NCBI GenBank assembly: GCA_001632435.1 | Contig: KV424072.1 | Span: 1-64,000, forward strand | DNA: 64,000 bases | Direction: 5' to 3' | DNA from: Calocera cornea HHB12733 | Taxonomy: Eukaryota > Basidiomycota > Dacrymycetes > Dacrymycetales > Dacrymycetaceae | Shown: positions 23,201 through 39,369 of the stretch, one piece after another | How positions within the stretch are numbered: the first letter of the stretch is position 1 | Layout: the number at the start of each line of letters is the position of its first letter | Position numbers and translations under genes: made by a program | The notes under the pieces: generated by a model | Database searches by the model: none | What the model saw: the letters and a program-made list of their open reading frames with translations, nothing else | Told to the model about the DNA's origin: nothing

Positions 23201-25347
23201 TCAAGTCTTCTTGCGCCGCTGGGCATACAGCTTGAGCGCCTTGTCGACAGCAGACATGAGCGGTCCGAACGCCTGCGATGGACCAATGCATCAGCCTGTG
23301 CCTCCTCCTTCCCCGCCAAAAGGGACTCACCGCCCTCACCCGCTCGGGGTCGACCCCCTCCCCCCGCGCAGCGCTCACGAGCGCGTCGACCTTCTCGCCC
23401 GTCCTCGCCAGGTAGCCCGCCATCTTCTGCGCCTTCTGCGCCCTCTCCCTATTACTCAGCCCGAGCCTCTCCCCCCCGCTCACGCCCGACCCGACCCCGG
23501 CATAGATCGGCGGAGGGGGCGGGGGCGGGGGGAGGACGGCCCCCCAGAACTGGCGGAGGAACTCGTTCGCGGCCGTCTGGCAGGTCGTCATCTGCCTGAA
23601 GAACTCTGCAGGGATGGGCGGGAGCGCCGCGTGCGCCGCGTGCTGCCGCTGCACGCTTGCGGTCATCGCTTGCAAGGCCGCGTCGGCGGCTTTGCGCGCG
23701 GGCTTGAGCGCGTGCAGCGGGCGGAGGTAGTCGGCTGTTTGCGCGCGGAAGTCGGCTAGCAGGGCGCGGGACTCGGAGGGGGTGCGCACGGGCGCGTCGT
23801 CGCCCGCTGCCTTGCGCACCGTCGTGCTCGTGCTGAAGAGGGACGAGTTGAGCAGGTCGAGCTGCACGCCCGTCGAGGCATGGTGGTCGATCAGGTCGTC
23901 CAGGACGATCTCGTCGTAGTAGTCGTTCGGCTGCGCACCAATAACGAGTCAGCACTATCCCCCAGCGTCCACACACACTCGTGCGCCCGGTCGAGCGGCG
24001 TCGGACGAAGATATGGGATATGGGATGGGGAAAAGGACGCACGTCGAACCGCTCGTCCATCCCGCCCTCCAGCTTGCGCCTCTTCCCCGCGGGCGCCTCC
24101 CCGAGCGCCTGCTGCAGCAGCCTCTCCGAGTGCACATTGAACCTCCTGATGAGCGGGAGGATGCCCCTCTCCCGCCCAGGCTGCATAGTGACGTCCCGCT
24201 CGTTGCCCGTCTCCTCGTGGTCCTCCTCCGTCGCCCCCAGGTCGAGCAGCCGGTCGACGGCCGTGCTGAAGATCTGCCGCGGCGCGGACCCGTCGTCGTC
24301 CGGCTCGAGGTAGCGGTCCAGGATCGGGTCGGGCTTGACGATGTGCTGCGGGGCCGAGGAGCGCGTCGAGGCGCGGTTTTGGTTGAACAGGGCGGATTGA
24401 AAGTAGCGCGCCCAGAAGGCAGACTCGGACATCTACACATGCACCTGATCAGTTCCCGTATGCAGAGGGCAGGGTGGAAGGCAGGCAAGGGGGCAGACGC
24501 ACCTCGTTCGGCACATTCTCGCTGTACGCCCTAGCGACGACCGGAAACTCCTCGAAAATATCATGCACCAGCTGCGGGGTGATGACAATCTTGATGTCGC
24601 CGCCCTCGCCCGTCTGGGGCTTGGGGTCGACGAGCTGGCTCGCGCGGCCCCTTTTCTGGCCGGCCTGCGCGCGCGCGGCCGAGAGCAGGTGCGCGCGGCC
24701 GTGCCAGAACTCGGACTCGGAGAGCTGGCCGGAGATGACGAGGTCTTTGTGCAGCGCTGCGAGGTCCGGGTGGGAGAGCAGAACTGAGCGGCGCAGCGCG
24801 TTCTCCTGCCCTATTGCCGTTGCTGCTCCCGGTGCGCCGGGGGTGGCTGATCGCTCGGCTCCTGGTGTGGATGGGCCGGGCGCAGGTGTCGCAGGGGCCG
24901 AACCGGGCGAGCCGGAGAGCAGGGACTTGTTGCGGTTTATGATTGGCGTGAGGTGGGCTACGAACTCTGCGCGCTGGGCGAGTGCTTCGGATGGGGTGGG
25001 CGAGGAGAAGGCGAACTGGAACCCCTTTTCGTTGTCTGTGAATACGACTTTTAGGCGCACGGGGAGCGCGCCTTCTTTGGAGTTGAATATTGCTGTGCAC
25101 AAGGGTCAGCATTATCGCTCCAGTTCTGAACGGGGGCACAGCGGGATGGGGGAAGAGACGCACCCGAGGCCTTAAGCAGCTGTACATTGACCGGCGGCTG
25201 GGGGACCCCGTCCTGCTTCCAGACGAGCCTGTCGGGGCTGAGGAAGAGGGTGCCGGGCAGCTTGTTGTACGTCGCGGGTGCGCGGGTGAGCCATTTCTTC
25301 GCTCCGTTGGGGGTGGGCGTGGACGGGCCGGCGGCGTAGGCCGACAT
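23201..25347 (-). CDS. tfb1: TFIIH core subunit Tfb1/p62
   Basis: Subunit of the general transcription and DNA-repair factor TFIIH. Starts MSAYAAGPSTPTPNG. The N-terminal PH-like domain reads TLFLSPDRLVWKQDG, VRLKVVFTDNEKGFQFAFSS and EFVAHLTPIINRNKS. Two BSD domains follow: LLSHPDLAALHKDLVISG with ESEFWHGRAHLL, and VHDIFEEFPVVARAYSENVP with ESAFWARYFQSALFNQNR. The middle includes LEPDDDGSAPRQIF and IRRFNVHSERLLQQALG. The C-terminal helical part contains QMTTCQTAANEFLRQFWGA, an eight-proline run and QKAQKMAGYLARTGEKVDAL. The last small exon ends ALKLYAQRRKKT at a TGA at 23201-23203. The two BSD motifs (FW near a Tyr-Phe) make the call firm. Confidence 0.92.
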
Positions 25348-25659
25348 GATGCTTGGATCGATCCAGCCGAGGCGAGTAAACGAGGCACTGCAGGCTGCGG
25401 CTCGTCGGCGCAGAGTGCTACTGCACTACTAGTACGTGACTCTCCCGCAAAGTGACGCGCCTCAGAAAGAGCCGGACCCGAGCAGCACCGCCACCCCACA
25501 CCTCCGACGCTCACGCTTCCTCCTCTCGCACGTGCCGCCCAGGGCAGGGCTCTCAGGAGTCAGGGCGCAAAGCAAGGAACGGCACACAAGCGTTCTCCTG
25601 CTCTGCACACACACACATCCCCAGCCCGCTCAGCCGGCAACCAAATCCAACCAGCAGCG
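25348..25659. promoter_or_regulatory. Divergent promoter between tfb1 and the HAD phosphatase
   Basis: 312 bases separating two genes transcribed away from each other, so both promoters must lie here. No clear TATA box was seen; pyrimidine-rich stretches precede the plus-strand start. Confidence 0.5.
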
Positions 25660-26806
25660 ATGTCCTCCTCCGCCTCCGCCCCTGCCAGGCCCAAGCCGCG
25701 CATCGCCAACCAGCTGATAGTGTACGACTTCGACTGGTCGCTCGCGGACCAGGACACGGACCGGTGGGTGCTCGAGGTGCTCGCGCCGGCCCTCCGGCGG
25801 CGCATGAAGTCGCTCAAAGCTACCGGCACGGTGCAGTACACGGACCTGGTCGCGCAGATGATGCGGGAGCTGCGCGCGCTCGGGCATACCAAGGCAGAGG
25901 TGCTGGACGCGCTCAAGGGGATGCCCTTCCACCCCGCTATGCGCCGCGCGGTGCTGGAGATGAAGCACCGTGCGGAGCCCAGCACGGACTTCCTCGTGCT
26001 GTCCAATGCGAACAGCGTGTATATCGGGACGATACTGGCGCACCAGGGGCTGGAGCGGGTCATGCAGGAGGTTATTACCAACCCCGCCGAGTGGAGTAAG
26101 GAGGACCCGGAGTTGCTCGTTGTTAGGAGGAGGGTGCCCCCCGAGGGGAGGCAGCATGGGTGCACGGTCGGGTGCAGTGCTAATATGTGCAAGGGTGTGC
26201 TCTTCCTTCCTTCTGCGTTTGTGATGTGGGCAGGGCTCATGTGGGTGCGTGAAGGGGAGGAGCTCACAAACTTCCTCGCAAGGCACGGCAAGCCCTTCGA
26301 CAGGATGGTCTACGTCGGTGACGGCGCGAACGACTTTTGCCCGATCCTGAGGCTGAGGGAGTCAGTCTGCTCTCTGCTCTCTGTCTCCTTCTTCTCACCT
26401 TTGCCTTCACTTTCTTGTCCACTCGCACTATGACCTCTGGCTCTGGGCGCTGGGGATGCGGCGATTCGTGCTCTGATTCGGGGGACATGTACTATCGTCC
26501 ACTCTACTATTTCGCCGCTCACACTGCGACCACCACACATCACCACCACCGCTCCCATTCTTACCGCTCTACCCCACTCCACTCTGCCCACGTTCACTCC
26601 ACTCCGCTTCTCCCCACTCTCCTCTCTTCACCGCTCCTCACGCGACACCACTGACCCCTCACAGACAAGACCTCGCCCTAGTCCGGCGCCACCGCGGGCT
26701 CGAGGCCCGCATCGCAAAAGACGGCGCGTCCGCGGGGCTCAAGTGCCAGGTGCAGTACTGGACGGGCGCGTGGGAGGTCGAGGAGATCTTCGCGACGCTA
26801 ACATGA
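25660..26806 (+). CDS. HAD-type phosphatase of the PHOSPHO1/PHOSPHO2 family
   Basis: Haloacid-dehalogenase-fold phosphatase; relatives act on phosphocholine, phosphoethanolamine or pyridoxal phosphate, but the substrate here is unproven. The start MSSSASAPARP leads to motif I VYDFDWSLADQDTDRW (nucleophile Asp and acid/base Asp). A helical cap follows, with VQYTDLVAQMMRELRALG and KGMPFHPAMRRAVLEM. Motif II is FLVLSNANSVYI, and motif III/IV is MVYVGDGANDFCPILRL. After a long pyrimidine-rich intron (about 26363-26665) the last exon reads QDLALVRRHRGLEARI and ends VEEIFATLT. About 250 aa after removal of two introns, normal for the family. All catalytic motifs are intact. Confidence 0.88.
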
Positions 26807-27295
26807 TGCGCTACACACGCACGCGCCGGCTAGTTGAAGGTTGAGGTTGGGAGTCGAGCTGAATGGAGATTGGGACTGTGCGTGCGCGGACCGGGCCGGC
26901 ACGACGCGTAGAATAATCGTACAACGAGCGCTTACTCGCATTTTTTGGGCTTTTGGCTTGGGGGTTGAAGTGAAGTGAAGTGAAAAAAGGGGGGTTGGGG
27001 AGAATGAGAAACGTGGAAACGTGGGTGGGGAGGGGTTGGCGTGGAAAGGTTGCGTTCTCGGTATAGATTGGCGGGGTACAACAGAGTTGAAGTGATAGAA
27101 GGAGGGGCGGGGATGTCCGGGTTCGGATTCGGAGTCGTAATTCGATTTCGAGAGGGGTTGAGCCCATGGCGCATACGCTCGCGCAGGCGGGAGATTGTAC
27201 ATATTGCCGAAGGTCAATGACGACTACGGCGTGCGCCCCAAAGCGCGTTCAAGACTGATTTCGGGAGAGAAATCCGCCAGCCCGTGCAGCGGCGC
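26807..27295. other. Convergent intergenic region, no gene recognised
   Basis: 489 bases between the stops of the phosphatase (plus) and the Yak1 gene (minus). Minus-strand open frames here are proline-rich and low-complexity, without conserved motifs. Probably two overlapping 3' UTRs. Confidence 0.45.
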
Positions 27296-32035
<4,740 letters not shown>

Positions 32036-32811
32036 CCTGGGTGATTAGCTGCTGGCGGCTGGGTGAGCGGGGGACGTGTATGGCTAGTCGGGTCGCCGAC
32101 GGCTGTTGGGGCGGGGTCGTGAAGGGGTGGGAGACCGCCGGGATCGCCGTCCAGTCGGCTGGACGCTGAAACGTGCCGCTGTGATGCTGCCTCAAATCAA
32201 GCGCATGCCCTCTCCCGAATAAGCACCGATCACGCTCGTCCCGTCGTCGTTGTCGTCGTGAGCGTCTCTTGTGGGTGGGCGGTGGATGCCCGTCGTTGGT
32301 GGACGTAGGACGCTGGCCTGCGCTGGGTGGGAGGAGGAGGAGGGCCGAGCGGTGCTGAGTGGACTTGGTTGGACCCGTGTGCGCACCGGGAGTAGCTGGT
32401 GGGGCAGATAGCACCCGGAGTGGCGAGCGGGCGCAGCGGCTGCTCGCTCAAACCGCCGTCTTCCTGCCTGTGCCCTTGGATTGCGAGCACGCGCGTCGCC
32501 GGCCGAATATCGCGAGCACAATGCAGAAGCAAGAGCGCTATATGCGTCCTTCGTTACGGGCGATGGACGACAAAGTGCGGGCGAGTAGGCAGGGAGGAGA
32601 GCAGTGACTGACTCGAAAGGAGTGCGTGCGCAGGCCGATGTGTGAAATTGTGACATCTTCAAGCTGCGACTGTGGGCACGCTGCCAGCGCGTGCCTGCAG
32701 GCTGGCCGTTGATGCAGTACACAATCACTCTAACATACACTACCATTCTATCACACATTACATCTCCCATCATCTTCCTGTCTGCATCAGCCCCGAATAA
32801 GCACCATCGCT
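32036..32811. promoter_or_regulatory. Upstream region of Yak1, shared with a possible divergent gene
   Basis: 776 bases upstream of the Yak1 start. No coding sequence recognised. Minus-strand frames here are probably Yak1 leader. If the hypothetical gene at 32812 is real, this is a divergent promoter. Confidence 0.4.
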
Positions 32812-33649
32812 ATGTCTGCTGCTTCTCCAGCCCTACCAGAACGCCGACCAACCCCCTCTCCACGTCTAGCAAGATCCTAGCTCCCTCCGCTCCGCCCACC
32901 CCGGAGGCGACCTCTCCGACGTCGACGGACAGGAAAACCTGCTTCTTGAACCTCCGTGCTATAGCGGGGTGTTTAGTAAGTTCGTGCTATGAGAGAGGAA
33001 GGGGCGGACCAAGCCGCTGTGAGAGCGGGAGAGCGAGGTCCTCTCCAGACGAACGGAGCAGCTGTGTCCCCACGGGCGGGAGGTTCCCCTATCAATCCCA
33101 AGCATTGGCACCGTTCCCCTATGTCCAGAGTAAGCACCCACCCGTCCCGGCATGCCCACAGCCCAGTCCCTCCCCAACCTCGCCTCCTCTCCCCCTCCCC
33201 CCTCAGCACCCATCCCCATCCCTCCGTCGTCTCCGTCACGCATCGGATCGGACACAGTAGGCAAGTCACCCGCCGAAGCGGGGAGGACGCCAACCCAGAG
33301 GAGGTACGTGTCCTTCAGCTGTGTTACTTGTAGTCCGAAAGTCGGGGCGGAGGGGAAGGATGGGGGGAAGCGGTATGAGGTAGTGCGGATTTTGGGGGAG
33401 GACATGGTTGTCGCTGGACGACGGCGTCCGTGTCCGGGGTCGGCAACCTGCGGTTTCTTACTACTCCCGACGGACACGCGGCCTTCAACGATCACTTGTC
33501 TCACAGAGGTCTCCCAACTTCTTTCCCATCATGTCAGTAGATGCACGCCTTCCCTATCGTCCCATCAGTATATTCATACAAAATTGGAAGACGCGCCTCA
33601 CAAGTCAACACTTAGACCCACTGTCCTCTCTCTGCCTGCAGTCACTTGA
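32812..33649 (+). CDS. Possible hypothetical protein, low-complexity
   Basis: Not recognised. Several stretches look coding and can be joined by GT...AG introns. The segments are one ending PCYSGVF at a GTAAGT donor (32976), one at 33049-33129 (GGRFPYQSQALAPF), and one from 33162 that runs open to 33649. That last segment contains SLPNLASSPPPPSAP, SRIGSDTVGKSPAEAGR, YVSFSCVTCSP and GKRYEVVRILGEDMVV. The first exon is unresolved: the ATG at 32812 is in a different frame from the PCYSGVF segment. No domain or membrane segment can be named. The C-terminal boundary is equally uncertain. It could instead be two unrelated fragments or non-coding. Confidence 0.28.
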
Positions 33650-33870
33650 GTTGCCCAGGCACAAACCATCAGGATCCAGTACGCTCGGTTTCAATACTTA
33701 AACTGCATTGGGTATCACACTATTCCAGCACTTGGTATAGATGCTATATACTACAGGATTTGGTGTTGCACATAAATGGCAAAGATCGGTCACGAATGGT
33801 CAAAAAAAAGAGAACCGGCATGAGGGCCATTCCACCCTCACAATCGGTAGATCGTGTCCCAGTGACCCGC

Positions 33871-36056
33871 CTACAGAGAGTGAGTTTGAGCTCGAGTAGA
33901 AAGGACACAGGTACGCACAAGATCACGGGAGGAGGAAAGCTGCGGGACCTGGTCTAATTCCGACATCTCCCAACTAGGCAGTATTAGCCTTCTTCTGCAC
34001 TCGTTCGCTGCACAGGAAAGAATTGACTTACTCCAGATGAGAGAGCAGCCTTGCATACGTGAGCGTGCCTCGGTTATTTGTACTCCGACAGATGACGGGG
34101 ACCACACGGGCAAGGCTATGCCAATCGGCCGACAAGTCATCATCACGCCCAGCGCCAATACAGATCTGCGTGAAACGGTGTCAGTAGTCGACAGCAACAA
34201 CGTCAGGAGTGACGCACGACGTCCGCTTCTATCAGCGGCCGCTCTCGAACCCTCGAGCCCGGTTCAGGAGGTGCTGAAGCCGGACGAGGCACGCTCGGGC
34301 TGGGCCCGGGCTCTAGCAGCTGAAGTGTGGTTGCGTTGGCGGGAGTAGCCGGCACCGTCACCGACGCACTGATACAGTTCTCAACAAACGTGAGAGGTGG
34401 TGGTCTGTGTGTGGAGCTCTCCTGAGATTCCAAAGATGAGTTGTCGCTCGTCACAACGGTGATTGACGGGGTGAGGGCGTGGAGCATGTTGCCGTTCCGA
34501 GTCACATCTGCATTGGTGAGGCTGCCGATGGTTGTAATCTGGTCCAAAGGATGCCCGTCGGTGTCTAAGTGGCTTGATGACCGGTCGAATCGAACTACTA
34601 TGGTCGGCCCAGAGGCTGTTGGGTCGGTAGCCCTTCCACGGCAGAGCAAGATGCCGAGGAGTCGCGTAGTGATCCTTGCCAACCTTGATGCTCCCTCCTC
34701 AACCGCCTGGACGCCCCGCACCACATGACTGATCGATTCTGGCAAAGACTTGACACGGCGACTGACCACGCGCTTTTTCGCTGACGGCCGGCTCCTGTCC
34801 GGTATCCAAGAGGGCTTCGCCTTATCGCGAACAATTTTACGCGCTATGGCAAATCAGCCCGGCCACTCTGTAGCTGAAGTTGGACACTCACTGCTTGGAT
34901 CCATCTGGACACGGTGTTCCATGGGGATCTCGCTAGCTCCATATGTATGTGGAAGATCTGTACTTCTGATTAAGCCAGAATGAACACTGTCATAAACTGC
35001 GGTACGAACCCAGAGCAGTCCCAGAATGGCACATCTTCCGGTAACTTGGGTCAATTTATCAGCTCTAAGTTGTAGGGAGGACCGCTCACATCGAGGAATG
35101 CCTGTCGACATTGTGAATGTGAGCCGACAAGGCACAATACATACAGTAATAGCATAGGACTTACACGGAGCCGACACACCGAGGACAGCGGCTGGCACAG
35201 GTGGGCATATAGCATCTGTCCCAAGAACTGAGGATCGATTCCAAAAATGCTCCTTCTACTCACGTCATCAATGATCCACCGATTTTCTCCCGTTGGAACG
35301 GCTTGCAGAACTGTTCGTTCTTCTTCGGTGTCCGCGAGGCCCTTCCCACGATTACGGCCCCTACGTGTAGTCGGTGTAGGCCGCTGTTCCATCCGAAAAT
35401 CGCAGTCGGATGGGATGATGGTGCCAGTCCGACAACGAGGAACGGGTTCCACCCCATACTTAAGCCATGCCCATCCCGCACGGGGTTCGTTAAATTCCGG
35501 CGGGAGAGGCGAACCGGATGTAACCATGGCTAATTGAAGAGCACAAGTCAGTCTCATTGTGAGTGACCAATGAATGACACTGATTACCCTGATTGTATTT
35601 TTCCCTGCCAGTTGGGTCCAGCTCAAGCGTGCCATGGCCTGCATAGTAGAAGAGTAGACTGTAAGGTTGAGTGGGATCTGCAATGGCCGGTGCAATGAGC
35701 GCTTCAATGCCATTCATCTGACACCCCAGTATTAGCCATCCTCTGACATAGTCGGCATCTCGTTTACATACAATTGCCGTGTAGGTCGTGCTCTCAATAC
35801 CCTTTTCGTCGGTTGCAACCATGATGTTTTCTTCTGGACAGCCTTCCTCTGGGTAACCATTAGATAAAGTACCTCGCGGGCTCGCCGGACACGGACACCT
35901 ACCGATCAACCACTCTTTCATACGTTGCACATCGTGGTGGGGCTCTTTCAAGCGGGCCAGTCTGTTCGAATGATTCTTGTAGGAGATGCCAATGAGATAG
36001 GCACGTCGCAAGTGGGGTGGTGTCGACTCGTCATAGAGGCTGAACGGTGTTGCCAT
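33871..36056 (-). CDS. Caspase-like peptidase, family C14 (C14-2)
   Basis: Predicted caspase-fold cysteine peptidase. Start MATPFSLYDESTPPHLRRA (ATG at 36054-36056). Landmarks: AYLIGISYKNHSNRLARLKE, HHDVQRMKEWL and ENIMVATDEKG. The His motif is SLLFYYAGHGTLELD, then IIPSDCDFRMEQ, an Arg-rich linker and RWIIDDV. The Cys motif is DMCHSGTALG, assembled across introns near 35041-35095, so the dyad is present. DLPHTYGASE follows. The C-terminal module reads ICIGAGRDDDLSADWHSLAR, LTYARLLSHL and finally QVPQLSSSRDLV before a TAG at 33871-33873. The long middle exon (34203-34769) is Ser/Pro/Thr-rich. Intron positions match the two neighbouring paralogues, supporting a shared origin. Confidence 0.8.
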
Positions 36057-37035
36057 CGTGGATGTCCGTGGATATCCGCAGGTAGGAATCGCGGGTCAGG
36101 AGTTGGAGTTGGGAGGGGGAGGCAAAGGCCCGTCTGACAGTTAGATATACTGGAAATACTGGGACCTGGACCGGGTTTTGACTAGCCACTTGAAGCACAG
36201 CAGAAGCAGGATAAGACGCCGAGATAGGTCGAGGCGAGGGACAGCTGCATGCGCTACAACGGCAAACGTTGAGCCTGATGTTTGGTAAGCGAAGCAGCGG
36301 AGGAAACCCGGTCGGCGTTACACATCGTGAATGCTGTATCGCGGACAACCGGACACAAGGAGTTCAGATGGGAGAGCGCTTTGAGGTGTCCATTCGATCT
36401 CCATTTGTTCTTGAGCATCGGCGCTTAAGACGATGTGTGGGCCACAATCGCTGATGTTACCTGGTGGGGAAAGGGAGTTACCACAATGTCGTAAGAGCGA
36501 TGCCACTGCAGTGTCTCTCGACCCTGAGAGCCCCACCTTGGGCGCCTTTTGCAAGGTACCGAAGAGGTGGCCGGCTCACCAGAGGTTCCATAGTGACACT
36601 GCTTAGTAAAGACGAAACACGCTGCAAGGACACCGAAGATTCGTGAAGCTTCATGGGACGGGAAGAAGTCGGACAGCTTTCAGGGCAAATTCCGCAACAG
36701 CCTAGGTGGGGAGATAGTACGATACAAATGTAGCGGGAAACCAAGACAGATGCGTAGAATACAGTATGTACAGGGCACAACTATTCGTGGTATTGTGGAT
36801 AAATCAGTGGGAGTGCGTGATGAGTAGGAAAGCAAATGCATAAAAGTACAGTATGATCGAGGCTGCGTTAGATGATGATACAGATATGCTGTGATACAGC
36901 TTTGAAAGAATATCAGAGCGCGCTGATCGTGCGCCGAACCTGCCGGCGGCTGGACAGTGCATAGCTAGGACGTGACAATGGCGGCTATGAGGATTAAGAG
37001 ATCGATAGCGGCGATAAGAGTCCTCGGGAGATGGT
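36057..37035. other. No gene recognised (C14-2 upstream / C14-3 downstream)
   Basis: 979 bases between two minus-strand caspase-like genes. Short open frames lack motifs and repeats. Expected to hold the C14-2 promoter and C14-3 terminator. Confidence 0.45.
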
Positions 37036-39338
37036 TCAGACGCGGAACTTGCCGTCCCAGTGATCCGCGAGCTCCCGGGAGGCGGAGAGCTGGGGCGTCT
37101 GCCGCTTAGCCGCATTGCGTGTGACCCAGAGGAGGAGCTGGTAGTGCGTGGGGTCGTTGGGAAAGGTGCTGTGCAGCTCGATGAGCAGCTTAGCGAGGCT
37201 CTGCTTGTCCGAGGAGACCTGCGAGTCATGCGACGCGCCGAGGCAGACAATCTCCCCTATGATGGGCGGCTTGGAGGGCAGGGGCAGGGGCAGGGGCATG
37301 AGGGGCGGGGCGGAGGCGGAGCGCGGGCGGGTGAAGGACCCAGACTCGGACTCGCCCTCATCCGTCCTGAAGCCGGGGGAGAGGTATGAGGGGTCACCCT
37401 GGAGGCTCGAGGCTTCCACTTCCGCCTCTGGCAGGCCGATGCTCCTCCCCTCCGAAGAGGGGGTGAGCTGCGGGGTGGACGGGGTGCGCAGGGAGCCCGC
37501 GGCGGAGTAGGGCGAGTGTGGGAGGTTGGCGTGGACGTGCAGGGCGCTCCGGGGCGAGAGCGGCTCCTTGTCGGCTATAGCGGGAGGGGCGGCGTGCCCG
37601 GACGCGTGCTCGTCCTCAGCCGGGTTCACCAGGATCGTAGGCTCGACCGAGCGGGCAGAGGGCACCACCGGGTCTGAGGTGCCCCTCCTGTGCGTATGCA
37701 ACCATCTCTTCACAGCCCGGCGCATCGTAGCCTCCGACCAGGCCGCGCGCTCGGCCATGCTCGCCGGGAGGTGGATATCGGCGATGCCCGTGCTGTCCTT
37801 GCACGCCTGCAGGATCGCAAGAGAGGACTTCATGCAGCGAAGCCGTGGTTTCCTGGCCTGCGGCTGGGGCTTCGGCGCTCCGGCAGCCGTGGGCGCCTCG
37901 GGGTGCACGCTGTCCCCTTTGGCGGCAGGCTTCGGGTTGTACAGGAAGTCCTTTCCTCCCCGTTCGCGCTCGGCACGCGAAAGGTACGCGTCGACCAGGT
38001 TGAAGCGCCCTGCTTTCGGGTTAGTGATTGCGAGGGGATGCTGAGAGGGGGAAGGGAGAATACGCACAGAGGTGCAGCCAGGGGACGTCCTCCCAGGTGT
38101 AGTTCTTCGGGAGGTCGAGCGCGGTGCCGCTGTGGCACATCTGTCACACCATCAGCATACGTACAGCGCTAATTCAGTACACGCCTAGAGACTCACGTCA
38201 AACACCGCGATTAGCTTACAGTTCTCTGGCAGCCGGCGGCACAGGAGGTCGCAGAGCGTCTACCACGCGTACGAAGTCAGTATCAGCTTGGGATAGAGGT
38301 AGAGTATGGATGAGGCTTACATCGTCGTTTATCCACCCATGCTCTCCCGTAACCACTGGGAGGACCAGCTGCCCCTGCCCCTGCCCCTGCCCCTGTTCGG
38401 GCCCACCAGCCGGAAAACCAGCCCCGTACGCCCCCGGCATCCCCTGCGCTCCCCCCACCCCTCCCGCACCGGCAGAGCCGTCCCCCCCGCGCGTGCGAGG
38501 CGGGAGGTCAACAGGCTCCATCCCGAACGGGCAGTCGGAGGGGAGGAACTTGATGCTTGACTGGCGCCGTTTGGGCTTTGTGAGCTTCCTGCGCGGGGGG
38601 TGGGCTGCGTTGGGCTGGGAGGGGTGGGTCGGGTGGGAGGTTGTGGTGGGTGGAGAAGGAAGGGAGGCGAGGGAGGGTAAGGGGAGTAGAGCGGGCACCA
38701 GTACTGTGGGAGAAGCGGGCGGGGAGTGCACCAGCCCCGCCTCCCCGGGATCGAGCGGCCGCGGCCTCGACCCAGTGCACGCCCCCGCCCAGTACATCTC
38801 CGGCTCCGGCTCCATAAGCCCTAGCGCGAGCAGCACCCGACTCCCGAGCGGGACGATGCACTCGTTCAGCCAGTCGTCCTCCGTGAGGGTCTTGTCGAAC
38901 TCTTGGGCGCCGTGGCCTGCGTAGTAGAAGAAGAATTTGTGGGATTGAGCGGGGTCGGAGGGCGGGAGGACGGGGTCGTAAAAGTGCGAGAGGGCGTTGA
39001 GCTGGGCAGGGTGTTAGATGGGGAGGAGAAGGGAGGGGAGGGGAGAGGGCGTACGATGTTCTCCTTTGTGGGCTGCGCGCCCGGGGGAGAGGACTTCTCG
39101 TCCGACAGCACGACGATGTTCTCCGGGGGATAGCCCTTCTCTGCACACACGATCAGCACTGCATCACCCATACATGCAAGCGAACAGATAGGGAGGACTG
39201 ACTGGTGAGCAACTCGCGCATCAAATGCACGTCCGCGTGCGGCTGGTCGAGCCGCGCGCGGTCGTCGGGGTGCGATTGGTACGCGATTGCGATCAGGAGG
39301 GCATGCCAGTGCGAGGGGGAGGGCTCGACGTAGGGCAT
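37036..39338 (-). CDS. Caspase-like peptidase, family C14 (C14-3)
   Basis: Caspase-fold cysteine peptidase of about 675 aa. The start is the ATG at 39336-39338 (MPYVEPSPSHWHALLIAIAY); the frame extends upstream only to a TTG. Order: LDQPHADVHLMRELL; YPPENIVVLSDEKSS; PTKENI; His motif HKFFFYYAGHGAQEFD; LNECIVPLGSRV. A low-complexity insertion of about 150 aa then contains KPKRRQSSIKFLPSDC and a Gly-Gln repeat. After it come EHGWINDDV, LPENCKLIAVFD and the Cys motif MCHSGTALDLPKNYTWEDVP. The last exon (37036-38025) starts GRFNLVDAYLSRAERERGG and ends with the shared module IVCLGASHDSQVSSDKQSLA, YQLLLWVTRN and RQTPQLSASREL. The dyad is intact. It pairs most closely with C14-4, from which it diverges across 3.6 kb of non-coding DNA. 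Confidence 0.88.
38369..38392 (-). repeat. (CTGCCC)4 hexamer microsatellite inside C14-3
   Basis: Four perfect CTGCCC units on the plus strand encode Gly-Gln repeats on the minus strand, just before the VVTGEHGWINDDV segment. A similar GGGGCA run at 37279-37298 encodes Leu-Pro repeats in the tail. Both are in frame. Confidence 0.8.
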
Positions 39339-39347
39339 GGTGAGCAA

Positions 39348-39369
39348 TTAGGGTTAGGGTAGGGTAAGG
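39348..39369 (-). repeat. Telomere-like (CCCTAA) repeat just upstream of the C14-3 start
   Basis: The plus strand carries two TTAGGG units followed by degenerate AGGG units, ending 10 bases before the C14-3 ATG when read on the minus strand. The paralogue C14-4 has the same arrangement. It may be a telo-box-type element in the leader, or a relic of a shared ancestral promoter. Confidence 0.7.

Noticed and set aside
33304..33333. Apparent GT...AG intron in the hypothetical gene
   Set aside because: Only 30 nt, below a plausible intron size, and the frame is open straight through it.
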